A DNA stretch of 17,559 nucleotides from Coemansia sp. RSA 922 (lineage: Eukaryota > Kickxellomycota > Kickxellomycetes > Kickxellales > Kickxellaceae): contig JANBQS010000455.1 of assembly GCA_027577415.1 (NCBI GenBank), positions 1 through 17,559 of the forward strand. Reading direction: 5' to 3'. The position numbers and the translations under genes were made by a program. Shown piece by piece: positions 1 through 9,150 of the stretch; the first letter of the stretch is position 1; every line of letters begins with the position of its first letter. The notes beneath the pieces were generated by a model. The model was not told the DNA's origin, did no database searches, and worked only from the letters and a program-made list of their open reading frames with translations.

Positions 1-357
1 ATTGGACATGGTGTTGGGCACCGCGACCCCAAGACCGGTGACCCAGTACCGGCCAACGTCCACATCCCATCTGATGGTGAGCTAAACCCACACAACTACC
101 TAAATGTGGCAGCAGTCGAGGAAGACCCCCAGGTGGCCCGACAGCGCATCCGCGATGCCTTCCTGCTAAAGTACAACAAGAACAAGGCCAGCTTGTACCG
201 TGCCAATATGTACAGCATTATCGGGGGGATTCAGTCCAGGGTTGGTCGCAGGGATGCCGGCAGCAAGAACAGTGAGCGTGCCGCACTCGAGCGGGCAGCG
301 TACCAAGTAGACCACAGCGAAATACACTTTCGCGGCGAGAGGCATCACAGGAGGTAG
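1..357 (+). CDS. C-terminal 118 residues of an unrecognised protein, cut by the window edge
   Basis: The reading frame is open from the first base to a TAG stop at 355-357, so this is the 3' part of a gene that starts outside the window. The visible piece has a polar segment rich in Gly, Asp, Pro and His (residues 1-35) and then a charged, probably helical stretch containing VEEDPQVARQRIRDAF and LYRANMYSIIGG. It ends in a strongly basic tail (GERHHRR). There are no membrane helices and no metal-binding pattern. I do not recognise the family. Codon use resembles the neighbouring genes and nothing breaks the frame, which supports real coding sequence. It converges on UTP12, with 153 bp between the stop codons. 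Confidence 0.6.
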   Translation: MGHGVGHRDPKTGDPVPANVHIPSDGELNPHNYLNVAAVEEDPQVARQRIRDAFLLKYNKNKASLYRANMYSIIGGIQSRVGRRDAGSKNSERAALERAAYQVDHSEIHFRGERHHRR

Positions 358-510
358 TTTTCAATTTATTTCTTTTCCTTTTCGATATAGCACTACTAGT
401 ATCCATTCGAAAAAAGCTTCTAGAAGATTAGCACACAATGTTGCGCCACCTCCATAGGGGATGGTGGCGTGTGTAATCAATTTGTGAAATTTTAAAACAC
501 TCTATATGGC

Positions 511-3393
511 TCACGCCTTCAGGCCAGTAAACTTGCGCTTCTTGAGCTGTGCGTCCAAGATACCCTGGATGTCCTTCTCGTCAAAGAACTCTGCGGTGGC
601 GTTGGCCTCCCAGTCGGCACGCAGCGACTGCAGGGCAGCCAGGTTGTAGCCGACATAGTCCCGCTGGACACGCACGCCCGCCCGCAGGTGAGTGCGGATG
701 GAAGATAGCTGGGCACGCATAGTGCGAGTAGCGACGATCTGGTTCTGGTGGGTCTTGAGCATAAAGAACAGCACGCGGCAAGTTAGAGCAGTGTTCCACT
801 CGCGACAAGCCCAGTGGTCAATATAAGCCATCAGCGAGAGGACGTGCGTGAAGGGCAGTACAAGCAGAGCATCCTCGAGATCGGCGGCACGCACACGCTC
901 GACAGTGCGCAAGACGTAGGCTTCGGGAGTAATGCGCTCAAACTGCAGAATTGGGTTCGTGTCTGGCGGGGCAGGGTTGAGCTGTGGCATGCGACGCTTC
1001 TGATCCTCAAAGGCAGCCCACTTGCGGCGCTCCTCATCGGCGATATCCAGTGCTTCCATGATGCGCTCACCAGCCTTGAGCGTCTCCATCGTGGCCTTAC
1101 CAGCGCGCTGAGTCTCGTCGCCCTCTTCGGCGCCGTCGGCAGTTGGTTCGGGGCGATCAAGGCTTTCCTCTAGACCACGGTCATACATCTCCTCGAGCTC
1201 GCGCTCGCGCTCTTCCTCGATGAACAGCGGCTCCTCGGTCTTTTCCCAAATGCGAATGGAGCGATCCTGGCTGGAGGCAACAATAAAGTTGCCATGCTTG
1301 GCAACGGCCAGAGCCCAAACATCGCCGTGGCAGCCCTCCAGGCGCTGGATGCGCTGGAAGTTGTCGCCATTCCACTGCTGCACCAGCTTGTCCTTGCCGG
1401 CGGAGAAAAAGTAATGAGTGCCCCAGACAAAGCGCACGGCAGTGACTGGCTCCTGGTGAGCTAAGATGGAGCGGTGGCAGTCGCCAAAGTCCAGACCCCA
1501 CAGTTTGACACTCTTGTCGGCGGATCCAGTAACGAGCAGCGTCGAGTCAGACGAGATGTCCAGCGAAACGACGGGTAGTTTGTGGCCATACAGAGACAAA
1601 AAGAATTTGAGAGTGTCTGCATAAAAGACCTTGACGGTGGTGTCAAGCAGCGCCACAGCCAGTAGGCGCGAATCGGGTGAGCATTTGACAGCCAGGACGT
1701 CGTCGGACATTTTCAGCGTTTTGACGTGCTCCAGCGTCATACGGCGACGGCTAACCGCACTGCCAGAGTCGTCACGCACCAGCTCAAAGTCCCAAAACTT
1801 GACGCACTTGTCAGCACCACCCGAGACCAGACCCTTGCGATCTGGTCGCACGTCAATCGACCAACATGCTGTGCCCTCGTGCGCGTCAAAGGTTTCGACA
1901 AGCGAAGCGGCTGGGATATCGTACAGCTCCAAGTTGCCTTCCTTGGTTCCAACGACAATGTACTGGTCACCAGGGAGGAATGCCGCGCAAATGGCCGTGC
2001 CGCACTCGAGCGTGCGCACGCATGAGCCAGTTTGGGCATTCCACACCCGCAGCGACTTGTTGGCAGCCGATGCTACCAGCTCATTGTCCGAGCTCATTGC
2101 TAGCGCGCGCGGTTCGGAGCGGTGGCCCAACATCTCGACTGAGCTGACCAGCGACGGTTCGCCTAGGTTGGCCTGCTTAGTGGTCTTGCCTGGCGGCGGA
2201 ACTGGCACTGACCACATATGCAAGGAGTTGTTGTTCTGTGCAATGAGGATGTGCATGCCGCCTTGCCTGCCCAGCGCTGTTACGTCGGCCTCGGCTGGGT
2301 TAAAGTCTAGCGACACAGGCTTGGCACTGGTGCGGATGACCTTGAACGACGTTAGCTCGTCGGCCGCTGTGATGGCTGCCGTCTCTGCCTCATCGCCTTC
2401 GTCGCCGCTGTCTTCGTGGTCGCTGCCATCAGCCTTGTCTTTGCCGCGCTTCTCGCGATGCCGCTTCTGCCGCCGAGCCATCTTCTTCTTAATCTCGGCG
2501 TGCTGCCGCGACCGGAACACCTCGACTTGCTTGTCAGCGCTAAGGCATGCCAGATACAGCCCAGATGGGTGGAACCTGAGCTCGACAACCCGGTCACGAC
2601 TTGCTCGCTGAATCGAGCCGTACTCGGTAATCGCCTCCCAATTCTTTGCAGACGCCTCGCCCTTGCTGTCGTCGCTCGACACGCTGTCGAGCTTGGCCAT
2701 ATCCAGAGTCCAGACGTGCAGGTTCATGTCCGATGTGCCAGTTACTAGCAGTCTCCCATCGGGGCTGACTGCCAGTCCCCACACCTCGCTACGATGCGTT
2801 ACCAGCGTCTGCACGCAATGCCGTCCACGCAAGTCCCACAGCTTGACCAGCGTATCTTTGCTGCTGCTGACAATATACCCGGCCGAGCTTGCGTGGAGCG
2901 CCGAAGCTGCGCCAGCAGCTGTCGATCCAGCCACAAACGCAATACCAGTGATCTCGTCCTTGTGACCACGCAGCCGGTACAAGCCAACTTCGCCCACAAC
3001 GTCCCAAAGAATGATATCTGTGTCCCGTGCTCCTGACGCCAGCACCGTTCCCGTACTGTCAAACTCGAGTGCCGACACACGGCCCCGGTGCCCGCTCAGT
3101 ACAACGTTTACTGTGTTGTTGCTCAGGTCAAACAGCCGGATCGACCCATCCGCGTACCCAACTGCATAGTCTTTGCCGTTCGGGCTGCGCGAAATACATG
3201 TCACCTCTGCCTTGTTGTCGCTGTCGCTCCACCGTGCAACCTGTGTGCCCTTTTTGATGTCCCACACGATAACGCTCTCTAGTGCTGCCGTTATCGAGAA
3301 CTTGCCACTATGATCGAAAACTGCATTGCCAGTCGGACTGGCAATAACTCCAAACACGCTGCGCGCTTCATACCGCAAATATGACTTGACCAT
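511..3393 (-). CDS. UTP12: U3 snoRNP small-subunit processome WD40 protein Utp12/Dip2 (WDR3)
   Basis: A single exon of 960 codons plus stop, close to the roughly 940 residues of yeast Dip2 and human WDR3. Residues 1-715 hold about twelve WD40 repeats in two propellers; W-D or equivalent repeat ends include LFDL (87), LWD (129, 185), LHVW (225), RVW (449), VKFWD (531), VKLW (629) and IRIWE (714). A loop at about 300-345 is basic (KKKMARRQKRHREKR) and then acidic, typical of nucleolar proteins. A charged linker (720-800) leads to the C-terminal Utp12 domain, about 818-935. In the family this protein, with Utp21, Utp13 and Pwp2, forms the UTP-B complex that binds the 5' external transcribed spacer of pre-rRNA and is needed for 18S maturation. 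I chose the ATG at 3391-3393 because MVKSYLRYE is the usual family N-terminus and its context is good (A at -3, G at +4). An in-frame ATG 30 codons upstream exists but has a weak context. Confidence 0.95.
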   Translation of the reverse strand: MVKSYLRYEARSVFGVIASPTGNAVFDHSGKFSITAALESVIVWDIKKGTQVARWSDSDNKAEVTCISRSPNGKDYAVGYADGSIRLFDLSNNTVNVVLSGHRGRVSALEFDSTGTVLASGARDTDIILWDVVGEVGLYRLRGHKDEITGIAFVAGSTAAGAASALHASSAGYIVSSSKDTLVKLWDLRGRHCVQTLVTHRSEVWGLAVSPDGRLLVTGTSDMNLHVWTLDMAKLDSVSSDDSKGEASAKNWEAITEYGSIQRASRDRVVELRFHPSGLYLACLSADKQVEVFRSRQHAEIKKKMARRQKRHREKRGKDKADGSDHEDSGDEGDEAETAAITAADELTSFKVIRTSAKPVSLDFNPAEADVTALGRQGGMHILIAQNNNSLHMWSVPVPPPGKTTKQANLGEPSLVSSVEMLGHRSEPRALAMSSDNELVASAANKSLRVWNAQTGSCVRTLECGTAICAAFLPGDQYIVVGTKEGNLELYDIPAASLVETFDAHEGTACWSIDVRPDRKGLVSGGADKCVKFWDFELVRDDSGSAVSRRRMTLEHVKTLKMSDDVLAVKCSPDSRLLAVALLDTTVKVFYADTLKFFLSLYGHKLPVVSLDISSDSTLLVTGSADKSVKLWGLDFGDCHRSILAHQEPVTAVRFVWGTHYFFSAGKDKLVQQWNGDNFQRIQRLEGCHGDVWALAVAKHGNFIVASSQDRSIRIWEKTEEPLFIEEERERELEEMYDRGLEESLDRPEPTADGAEEGDETQRAGKATMETLKAGERIMEALDIADEERRKWAAFEDQKRRMPQLNPAPPDTNPILQFERITPEAYVLRTVERVRAADLEDALLVLPFTHVLSLMAYIDHWACREWNTALTCRVLFFMLKTHQNQIVATRTMRAQLSSIRTHLRAGVRVQRDYVGYNLAALQSLRADWEANATAEFFDEKDIQGILDAQLKKRKFTGLKA

Positions 3394-3558
3394 CGTCAAA
3401 GTGACTTGCCCAAGCTGATAATTATGAATAAAGGTTGAAGGTAGAACGACTAAGGTTAGAAGAAGCACATCTAGCTGTAGCATCTAGCCAAAAAAGCAAG
3501 AGGAAAAAAAATGCCTTGATCAAACTGGATTAGAAAATTAAAATTTACAAGTGATTGC

Positions 3559-5571
3559 TTAGATTGTAGTGGTGGTTGTCGTTGCTGCTGCTGGTGGCGA
3601 CACAGACGTAGGCGTACAGTTGCTGGTGGCGGTTGGATGCTCGATATCTGCCTCGTTGGCTTCGATCGTCCCCGTCGTGGCCTCGCGCTTGCAGAGCGGA
3701 CATGTTCTATTGATGTGGAGCCACTCGTCCACACACGACTGGTGCATGTGATGCTTGCACGGCAGCAGACGCAGTATCTCGCCGTCCTCGTAGCTAGACA
3801 AGCAGATCGCGCACATGCGGTCCTCAACATCGCCAGGCGTAAACCCGGGAACTGGTCCTGACAGCTGTTTCTTGTACTGCTCCAGCTCTGCCGCGCGTTG
3901 TCGTCTGCTTCGTGTCAGCCGGTGCGCAATGCGAGCAAACGGGTTCACGATGTGGATGTAAGAGAGGCCGTGGCGTCGGGGTCTGGCCGAGTTTGAGTGG
4001 AGGGATGTTGTAGACTGCGCTACTGCCAGATTAGATGTGGTATGCAATGCGTGCGAGTCACCATGCAGCGACGGTGGAGCAGATACTGGTGTTGCGACTG
4101 GTGCTAGCCCGAGCTGGGGGTCAATATACCGAACAAGTGGTATTTGTGATATTTGGGCGATACCCGCGCCCTTCTTTTCAAAGAAAAACATTCTGACTGA
4201 CGGCACAAATATGATAAGCAAAAGGACGATGATGAGAGACGAGAGAAACAGGGCTGCCGGTGCTGTTACCAATATGTGCGGGATCAATATATATGTAACC
4301 ACCGTGCTATAGAGCAGCGGCGCCTCCGACCGGCACGACGACGAGGCAAACGCCAGATAGTTGCCGTAGAAAAACAGCGCCCATCCGCAAATAAAGAGCG
4401 GACTGCGGCACCTACAGCAAAAAAGAAACCACCCCACACGCCATTTCTCTTCCCCAAAAAACTGTTAGTAGTGCGCAATTGACAAGGAAAGCCACACAAT
4501 GCGCACGAGCACATCGCGGTATTTAGCGCGGGCATGCTTCCCCTGCGCCTCGCCCCTGCTTATACTCCGGAGAATATCGCCATAGCTCGCTTGCCATAGG
4601 ATTGACCACACACACATATGGCGCCAGGCGCAAAATAGGCGGCTCATGTGGAAAACAGCATGAAATTCGCCGCATTTGCCGCCGATTCAACTCGGTGGTC
4701 TGTTGGGGGTGGGGACTTTGGAATCGACGATTGCTGACAGGAAAAGTTGGCTGTACAACATGGATAGGATCGCCTGTAGAGAAAGCCAAATGGGGGAGAG
4801 AGAGTTCCAGAAAACGCAACACACGGGGATTCATAGCGGAGCATTAAAAAAACATACGCAGCTCGTACTTACAGTTTTATACATTGGGTCAGGGCAGCAT
4901 TGTACGGTTGGTCACGATGAGGAGCCAGCTGGCTGGCAAAGCGTGTCGGATAGTAAGCTACAATCCAGACCATGTATACAATGACAAATGCCCGCATAGG
5001 TCGGTCGCAGGACTCGTGCGAGCTTATACTAAGCATAACGATGCCAAGGAGCACCTATTGTAGAGGGTCAGTGCATGGTGCCAAATGATTAGCACACTTT
5101 CCGGGTGTTGCTCAAATCAAGCCACCAATGAGTTGACAAGACAAGTGGTATACGCCATAGACTTACCTGAGCAATACCGAGGAGTACATTCAGCAGAGCT
5201 AAAAACCTCGAGAACGGGCGCATTCTGGATAAGCATTGACGAAAGTGCAGCCACCAACTGCGCACAGGCTGTTCTCCTGCACTACGAGCATGAGCAGGCG
5301 GCGGGTACGCAATAGTAGGAGTGGCAGTCGCAAGTGGCGGCTCTATTGGAGCTGGTTCTGTAACATCAGTCGTCGTTATTTCTGGACTTGGTGCACGCTT
5401 CTGCGTGTCGCCGTGACTTTGCTGTGCCTCTGTGGTCGAGTCCTGCAGCAGGGTCTTCCGCACGCTAGATGATGATGCCTCGACTGGCAGCTCATCAGGG
5501 CTCGGGCACGCACTAGAGAAGGAATGATTATTGTTGGTGTTGTCGTCAGCGTCGGCAAGTTTACTGCTCAT
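3559..5571 (-). CDS. Multi-pass membrane RING-H2 E3 ubiquitin ligase, three exons
   Basis: My model joins 5571-5167, 5054-4873 and 4411-3559 (minus strand): 1,440 nt, 479 residues. Donors are GTAAGT in both introns, acceptors are TAG, and the phases (0, then 2) match. Residues 1-115 are a polar, low-complexity cytosolic tail. Hydrophobic segments lie at about 120-146 (assembled across intron 1), 155-172, 197-218 and 226-265. After a Ser/Ala-rich linker and a basic Arg-rich patch, a canonical RING-H2 finger spans about 396-436: CAIC, then CKHHMH, C, and CPLC. The tail is Thr/Ala-rich. The RING sequence and the order of helices, with C..PMR..V..Y in the second helix, resemble the plant transmembrane RING ligases typified by Arabidopsis At1g12760/At1g63170. 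Predicted role: membrane-anchored transfer of ubiquitin from an E2; the substrate is unknown. The start ATG has A at -3. An ATG-initiated reading of the last exon alone (from 4437) would begin inside intron 2, so the membrane N-terminus depends on the splicing shown here. Confidence 0.82.
4412..4872 (-). other. Intron 2 of the RING-H2 ligase gene (461 nt)
   Basis: The donor GTAAGT begins at 4872. A perfect TACTAAC branch site lies at 4470-4464. A pyrimidine tract precedes the acceptor GCTGTAG, which ends at 4412. The split codon (two bases before, one after) gives Leu and joins TQCIK to CRSPLF. It is much longer than the other four introns here (77-127 nt). No stretch inside it looks like an extra conserved exon. 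Confidence 0.75.
5055..5166 (-). other. Intron 1 of the RING-H2 ligase gene
   Basis: 112 nt on the minus strand. The donor GTAAGT begins at 5166 and the acceptor CAATAG ends at 5055. A CTAAT branch-site candidate lies at 5092-5088, about 33 nt before the acceptor. Removal joins ...LLGIAQ to VLLGIVM in phase 0 and builds one continuous hydrophobic helix. Confidence 0.8.
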
Positions 5572-6618
5572 TTTGTGGCGGCGGTTGTACTACTTTCTGC
5601 GCACTATAAACCGAATGTGAAACTACTGCAAAAAGAGGAGGGCCAAATTTCGAGCGTGTGAATTCAAGAAGGCCGGAATTGGCACAAAAAACGCCAACAA
5701 GAGAAAGGGTAAAAGACTTTGGACACTTAAAGCAACGAAAAGGCAAAGTGGGTTGGCTGTGCTATGCAGGCGCTCACTCACACATGTGGAAGCGCCAGAC
5801 ATCTCATTCTGAGCCTGATCAGCTGAATCGCCAAGTCTTATGAATCATGCATGCTAGGCGTGGTTGTTTTCTATGAGTGGCCCGTCGTCACATCTTGCCG
5901 AACGGCCGGTGCATATAGGCAGAGTCGGCTGCCTGAAGCCCTATTGCGCATTTGATATTGATTGAGTAAAATTGTGGAGAGCAATTAAACGCAATATCAC
6001 AAAGCAAGTGGAGTTACAATGATATTGTCCACGACAATGGCGGGAAAATATGACAATAAAGTCAGTTACCACAGGAGAACCGCTTCTTCGCAGGCTGTAG
6101 GGATAAGCCCTCAGTCTTACACCTAGGCCCGAATGTCAAATACGCTTGGTGCCAGCAGCATTTGAGCAGCTGTCAGCGCATAAACCCTGAGTACCGAACG
6201 CACGCGCTCCCTCTTCCCCATCTGTGGACGTAATATCACCTGTCTCTCACACCCCGCACTTTCAATTTACTGGAATATTGGCAGGCAGCCCGTCGAGATA
6301 TGGATGGCAATAGCAAGTCAGAATAGCAGTAACTCGGTAACATATCTCTAGAGCTAAAGTAGTAAACACAAACCACATTGTGGAAGTGTCTTAAACCATG
6401 TGAATCGGATGCTCATGCGAACTGTAAAGCCTGTTCGCCTGTTCGCCTGCGCGCCTGCGCGATTTTAAGGCGGGGTACATATGAGCAAGGCTTGCCACTC
6501 TTGTGCGTCTTGCCTGGCGGTGACCACAATTTTCTTTCTATCCGCCCATTGGTACTTGCTTTTAATACCGTCTTTACGCCCTGTAATTACCGCATACACC
6601 GCAGGTCATTATCCGACA
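5572..6618. promoter_or_regulatory. Gene-free divergent intergenic region
   Basis: About 1.05 kb lies between the divergent starts of the RING ligase gene (5571, minus) and the small membrane protein (6619, plus). All frames hold only short, unconvincing ORFs. Visible structure: three copies of the octamer TGATATTG (5953-5960 plus, 5992-5999 inverted, 6020-6027 plus), and a four-unit 8-bp tandem repeat at 6429-6460. A CCATTGG (inverted CCAAT box) lies just before 6560. No clear TATA box serves either gene. Confidence 0.6.
6429..6460 (+). repeat. 8-bp tandem repeat, four units
   Basis: Two copies of GCCTGTTC are followed immediately by two copies of GCCTGCGC (6429-6436, 6437-6444, 6445-6452, 6453-6460). 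The block lies about 160 bp upstream of the preferred start of the small membrane protein. It could be a binding-site array or a product of replication slippage. Confidence 0.85.
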
Positions 6619-7029
6619 ATGGACGCCAATGCTGACAAGATAGTTCCATCTCACCCATTCACAATGGCCGACGTTGAGGTCATGCGCGTCATGAGAATCC
6701 GGCTGACGCGTCGAAAGTTCCGGATAACCATTGCACTACAAGGAGCCATATCGCTACTCATAATGCTATGGATTGCTTACTTGGTCACAACATGTGTTGC
6801 GTCCACCTGTGCGCAGCAAAAGTGGATAAACGACTGGGTTATTCTTGTCAGCATCTTGCTAGTTGTGGCCAACATTACGAGCATAGTCGTGACAGTCAGA
6901 AAGTACAAGGCGGCACGGCGCTTCCTGGAGGACCCCGCCACGCATCCAGACCTTATTATCAACGGCGAAGTGGCCTCATTTGGTACTTCCAAGACCATAG
7001 TGCAGTCTCTCAAGGCGACCTTTCCATAG
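6619..7029 (+). CDS. Small protein with two predicted membrane helices, family unknown
   Basis: 136 residues from the ATG at 6619-6621, which has a strong context (A at -3, G at +4). A polar N-terminus with a basic Arg-rich stretch (about 24-35) precedes a first hydrophobic helix at about 36-60. A short loop with two cysteines (C59, C64) follows, then a second helix at about 72-93. The C-terminus is charged and probably cytosolic, starting RKYKAARRFLEDP. This is a helical-hairpin topology. The frame stays open upstream to another ATG at 6481, which would add 46 hydrophobic residues. That start has a weak context (C at -3), the upstream stretch looks less like coding sequence, and it contains an inverted CCAAT box, so I prefer 6619. 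I do not recognise the family and assign no function. It lies head-to-tail with MEX67, 261 bp away. Confidence 0.6.
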   Translation: MDANADKIVPSHPFTMADVEVMRVMRIRLTRRKFRITIALQGAISLLIMLWIAYLVTTCVASTCAQQKWINDWVILVSILLVVANITSIVVTVRKYKAARRFLEDPATHPDLIINGEVASFGTSKTIVQSLKATFP

Positions 7030-7290
7030 ATCATGGTCCAAGCGGTCCGACAATTAAAATATTAATTTCTGCGTACATAGTGATCAAATTCACGTGGTTG
7101 CTTGCCTCACAAAAGAGTTCAGCCTTTTCTCGCTCTTTCAATTTCCTTCTTTCAATTTCTTTATTTTTTGTTCTTTTTCATTTATTTATATTCGAATTTG
7201 TAGACCAGCTGCCTTAGCTTGTAAAAATCACTCTTGGATTCGCTCTGTGCCTAATCCGCAGCTTCGTTACAGAAGAGTAAATCTGGACAA
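7030..7290 (+). promoter_or_regulatory. Upstream region of MEX67 with a pyrimidine tract
   Basis: 261 bp between the small membrane-protein gene and MEX67. A strongly T- and C-rich stretch at about 7123-7190 (TTTCTCGCTCTTTC and TTTCAATTTCTT repeats) is the type of tract often found just upstream of fungal transcription start sites. No TATA box is clear. Confidence 0.4.
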
Positions 7291-9150
7291 ATGAGTCACT
7301 TTTATGGACAGGGTGGTCGCTCTCGAGGACGTGGGCGAGGTCGGGGGCGCGACCAGAACGGTGGCGGTGGCCACAATCCAATGTTTTCGCGTTTAGGTAC
7401 CGATGCAAACTCGTATGGAGGACCAACTGGCGCTGGAGCGGGAAGTGCTGGCAGTGGCGCAGCATTTGCGGACACGAGTATGGTTGGGTACACGGGCGGG
7501 CCAGCCCAAGTATCGATTAAAGGGTGGGGCGGAGGCAGCGAGTCATCGTTGATACGTTTCTTGGACAACAAAGTTGGGCAGCCTGTAAATATCAAAAGCG
7601 TCAACTATCGAGGCGACACAATGTATGTGCTGGTTCCAAGCATGGATATTGTGAACGAGCTGCTGAGTCTGAGTGGCGTTCGGTTTGCTGGCGGCAAATT
7701 AACTTTCCAACTAAAGATACCTCAGGTCAGGTTTGGCGGCGACTCCACTGGGCGGGATACGCAGGGTAGTTCTAGCACTAGCGAAAGTGCAAACATTAAG
7801 GACCGGTTGATAAACCTGTTGCAGACCAGGGCGGATATGCAGGGAAGTTCGCTTGATCTATCTTCGCTGGCGCAAGACAACATCATCAAGTCGATTGGAG
7901 CAGACCCACTTCACGATGGCAAGATATTCAAGGCGATTTTGGTTATCGCAGCTCAGATCTACCCCAGTGTTGTGACAATCAGCTTTGCCGACAATGGGCT
8001 CCGGTCGCTCAAGCCGATAGTTGACTTGGGGGTTCACTTTCCTGGGCTCCGAAACCTATCTCTGATGAACAACATGATTTCGGACTTTCGCGAGCTGGAC
8101 TGCCTGTCCTCAGCTGGATCGACTGCTCCGCTGGGCCAGTTGGCCGAGCTCATTCTGGTGGGTAACCCGGCTCGCGAGACTGAGCTCGCACAGGCCAATG
8201 GCGGCTTAAGCTATGTGGACAAGGTACACCAGCGGTTTCCTACTGTCAGCATGCTGGACATGAACCCTGTTACGCCGCGCGCGCAGCCTGGGCTAGCAGC
8301 CGAAGCGACCAATAGCGGTGCAGCGGTAAAGCAACTCCCGTTTCCTACTGAGCAGTCGTTTGTCGAAAACCAAGGAATTGGCGATATGGCCAAAGCCTTC
8401 TTGGCCGGGTTCTTTGGACTGTATGACGGGAATCGGGGTGGGCTGGCAGACATTTACGACGAAGCGGCGCAGTTTTCGCTCATGGTCGATACTTCGGCGC
8501 CAACCAATGCATTTGCTCAAACAAAGGCGCAGAGCCAAAAGCACGTTGACTTGTCGGTGTACATTCGCATCAGCCGCAATCTGGTCCGTGTAAAGTCTCA
8601 TATGAAGCGTGCCAGCGCGCTTATTGTTGGCCGGAACGCGATTATGCAGGCGATCGGCCAGCTTCCTGCGACGCAGCACCCTGTACAAGATGCACAGCGG
8701 TTCAGCTTTGACGCGTGGCAGGCAGAGGTGCCTGGGGCTCATGGCGTGCCACTCACTGTGGCAATATTGGTCATACATGGCGAGTTTACTGAAACCCAGT
8801 CCCAAAGCGTCATCTCGTTCGATCGCGTCTTTGCGCTTGCTCCGGCGCTACCAGGGTCAGCAGCCGCGTCCATCGGGAGCCCCTGCGTCATTGTCAATGA
8901 CCAGCTCACTCTCCGGCGCTACAACGGCTTCCATGGCTGGCTAGCCATGCCAGCAGATCCCCCGGCAACTGCTGCGAGTGGCGCTCTAGCCCCTGAGCAG
9001 CAGGATATGGCCAGAGCCCTGCAAGAGCAAACGGGCCTTAACGCCGAGTGGACTCTAAAGTGCTTAGAGAACTATGGTTGGAACTACCAACTGGCCCTGT
9101 CGGAGTTTCCGCAGATTCGCGGAACTCTGCCCCCCGAGGCCTTCCAGTAG
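7291..9150 (+). CDS. MEX67: mRNA export receptor Mex67/NXF1 (TAP)
   Basis: A single exon of 619 residues, in the usual range for the family. The N-terminus (1-25) is an RGG/RGRG-rich RNA-binding segment, followed by a Gly/Ala-rich linker. An RNP-like fold at about 75-145 contains SESSLIRFLDNKVGQPVNIK. Leucine-rich repeats span about 215-330 (TISFADNGLRSL, LRNLSLMNNMI, LAELILVGNP). The NTF2-like domain is about 360-555 (FLAGFFGLYDGNRGGLADIYD, then FSFDAWQAE near 471). The C-terminal TAP-C/UBA-like domain is about 566-619 (LNAEWTLKCLENYGWNYQLAL), ending in the typical acidic and aromatic region. Known role: Mex67, with its partner Mtr2/NXT1, carries mRNPs through nuclear pores by binding FG nucleoporins through the NTF2-like and UBA domains. 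All four modules are intact and in order. The stop is only 59 bp from that of the convergent MAK11, so the two 3' UTRs probably overlap. Confidence 0.94.
   Translation: MSHFYGQGGRSRGRGRGRGRDQNGGGGHNPMFSRLGTDANSYGGPTGAGAGSAGSGAAFADTSMVGYTGGPAQVSIKGWGGGSESSLIRFLDNKVGQPVNIKSVNYRGDTMYVLVPSMDIVNELLSLSGVRFAGGKLTFQLKIPQVRFGGDSTGRDTQGSSSTSESANIKDRLINLLQTRADMQGSSLDLSSLAQDNIIKSIGADPLHDGKIFKAILVIAAQIYPSVVTISFADNGLRSLKPIVDLGVHFPGLRNLSLMNNMISDFRELDCLSSAGSTAPLGQLAELILVGNPARETELAQANGGLSYVDKVHQRFPTVSMLDMNPVTPRAQPGLAAEATNSGAAVKQLPFPTEQSFVENQGIGDMAKAFLAGFFGLYDGNRGGLADIYDEAAQFSLMVDTSAPTNAFAQTKAQSQKHVDLSVYIRISRNLVRVKSHMKRASALIVGRNAIMQAIGQLPATQHPVQDAQRFSFDAWQAEVPGAHGVPLTVAILVIHGEFTETQSQSVISFDRVFALAPALPGSAAASIGSPCVIVNDQLTLRRYNGFHGWLAMPADPPATAASGALAPEQQDMARALQEQTGLNAEWTLKCLENYGWNYQLALSEFPQIRGTLPPEAFQ

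Noticed and set aside
1631..2611. 326-codon plus-strand ORF opposite UTP12
   Set aside because: It is the antisense of conserved WD40 repeats; the product is Ser/Arg-rich low-complexity sequence with no domain.
3394..3483. In-frame 30-codon N-terminal extension of UTP12 that resembles a signal peptide (MLQLDVLLLTLVVL)
   Set aside because: The upstream ATG has a poor context, the family starts at MVKSYLRYE, and a nucleolar protein should not carry a signal peptide. Most likely 5' leader.
4465..4834. Minus-strand ORFs inside RING intron 2 as a possible extra exon
   Set aside because: No splice pair was found that improves the protein; direct joining of exons 2 and 3 preserves frame and gives the expected helix order.
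8293..8805. 170-codon minus-strand ORF within MEX67
   Set aside because: Antisense shadow of the NTF2-like domain, no family features.
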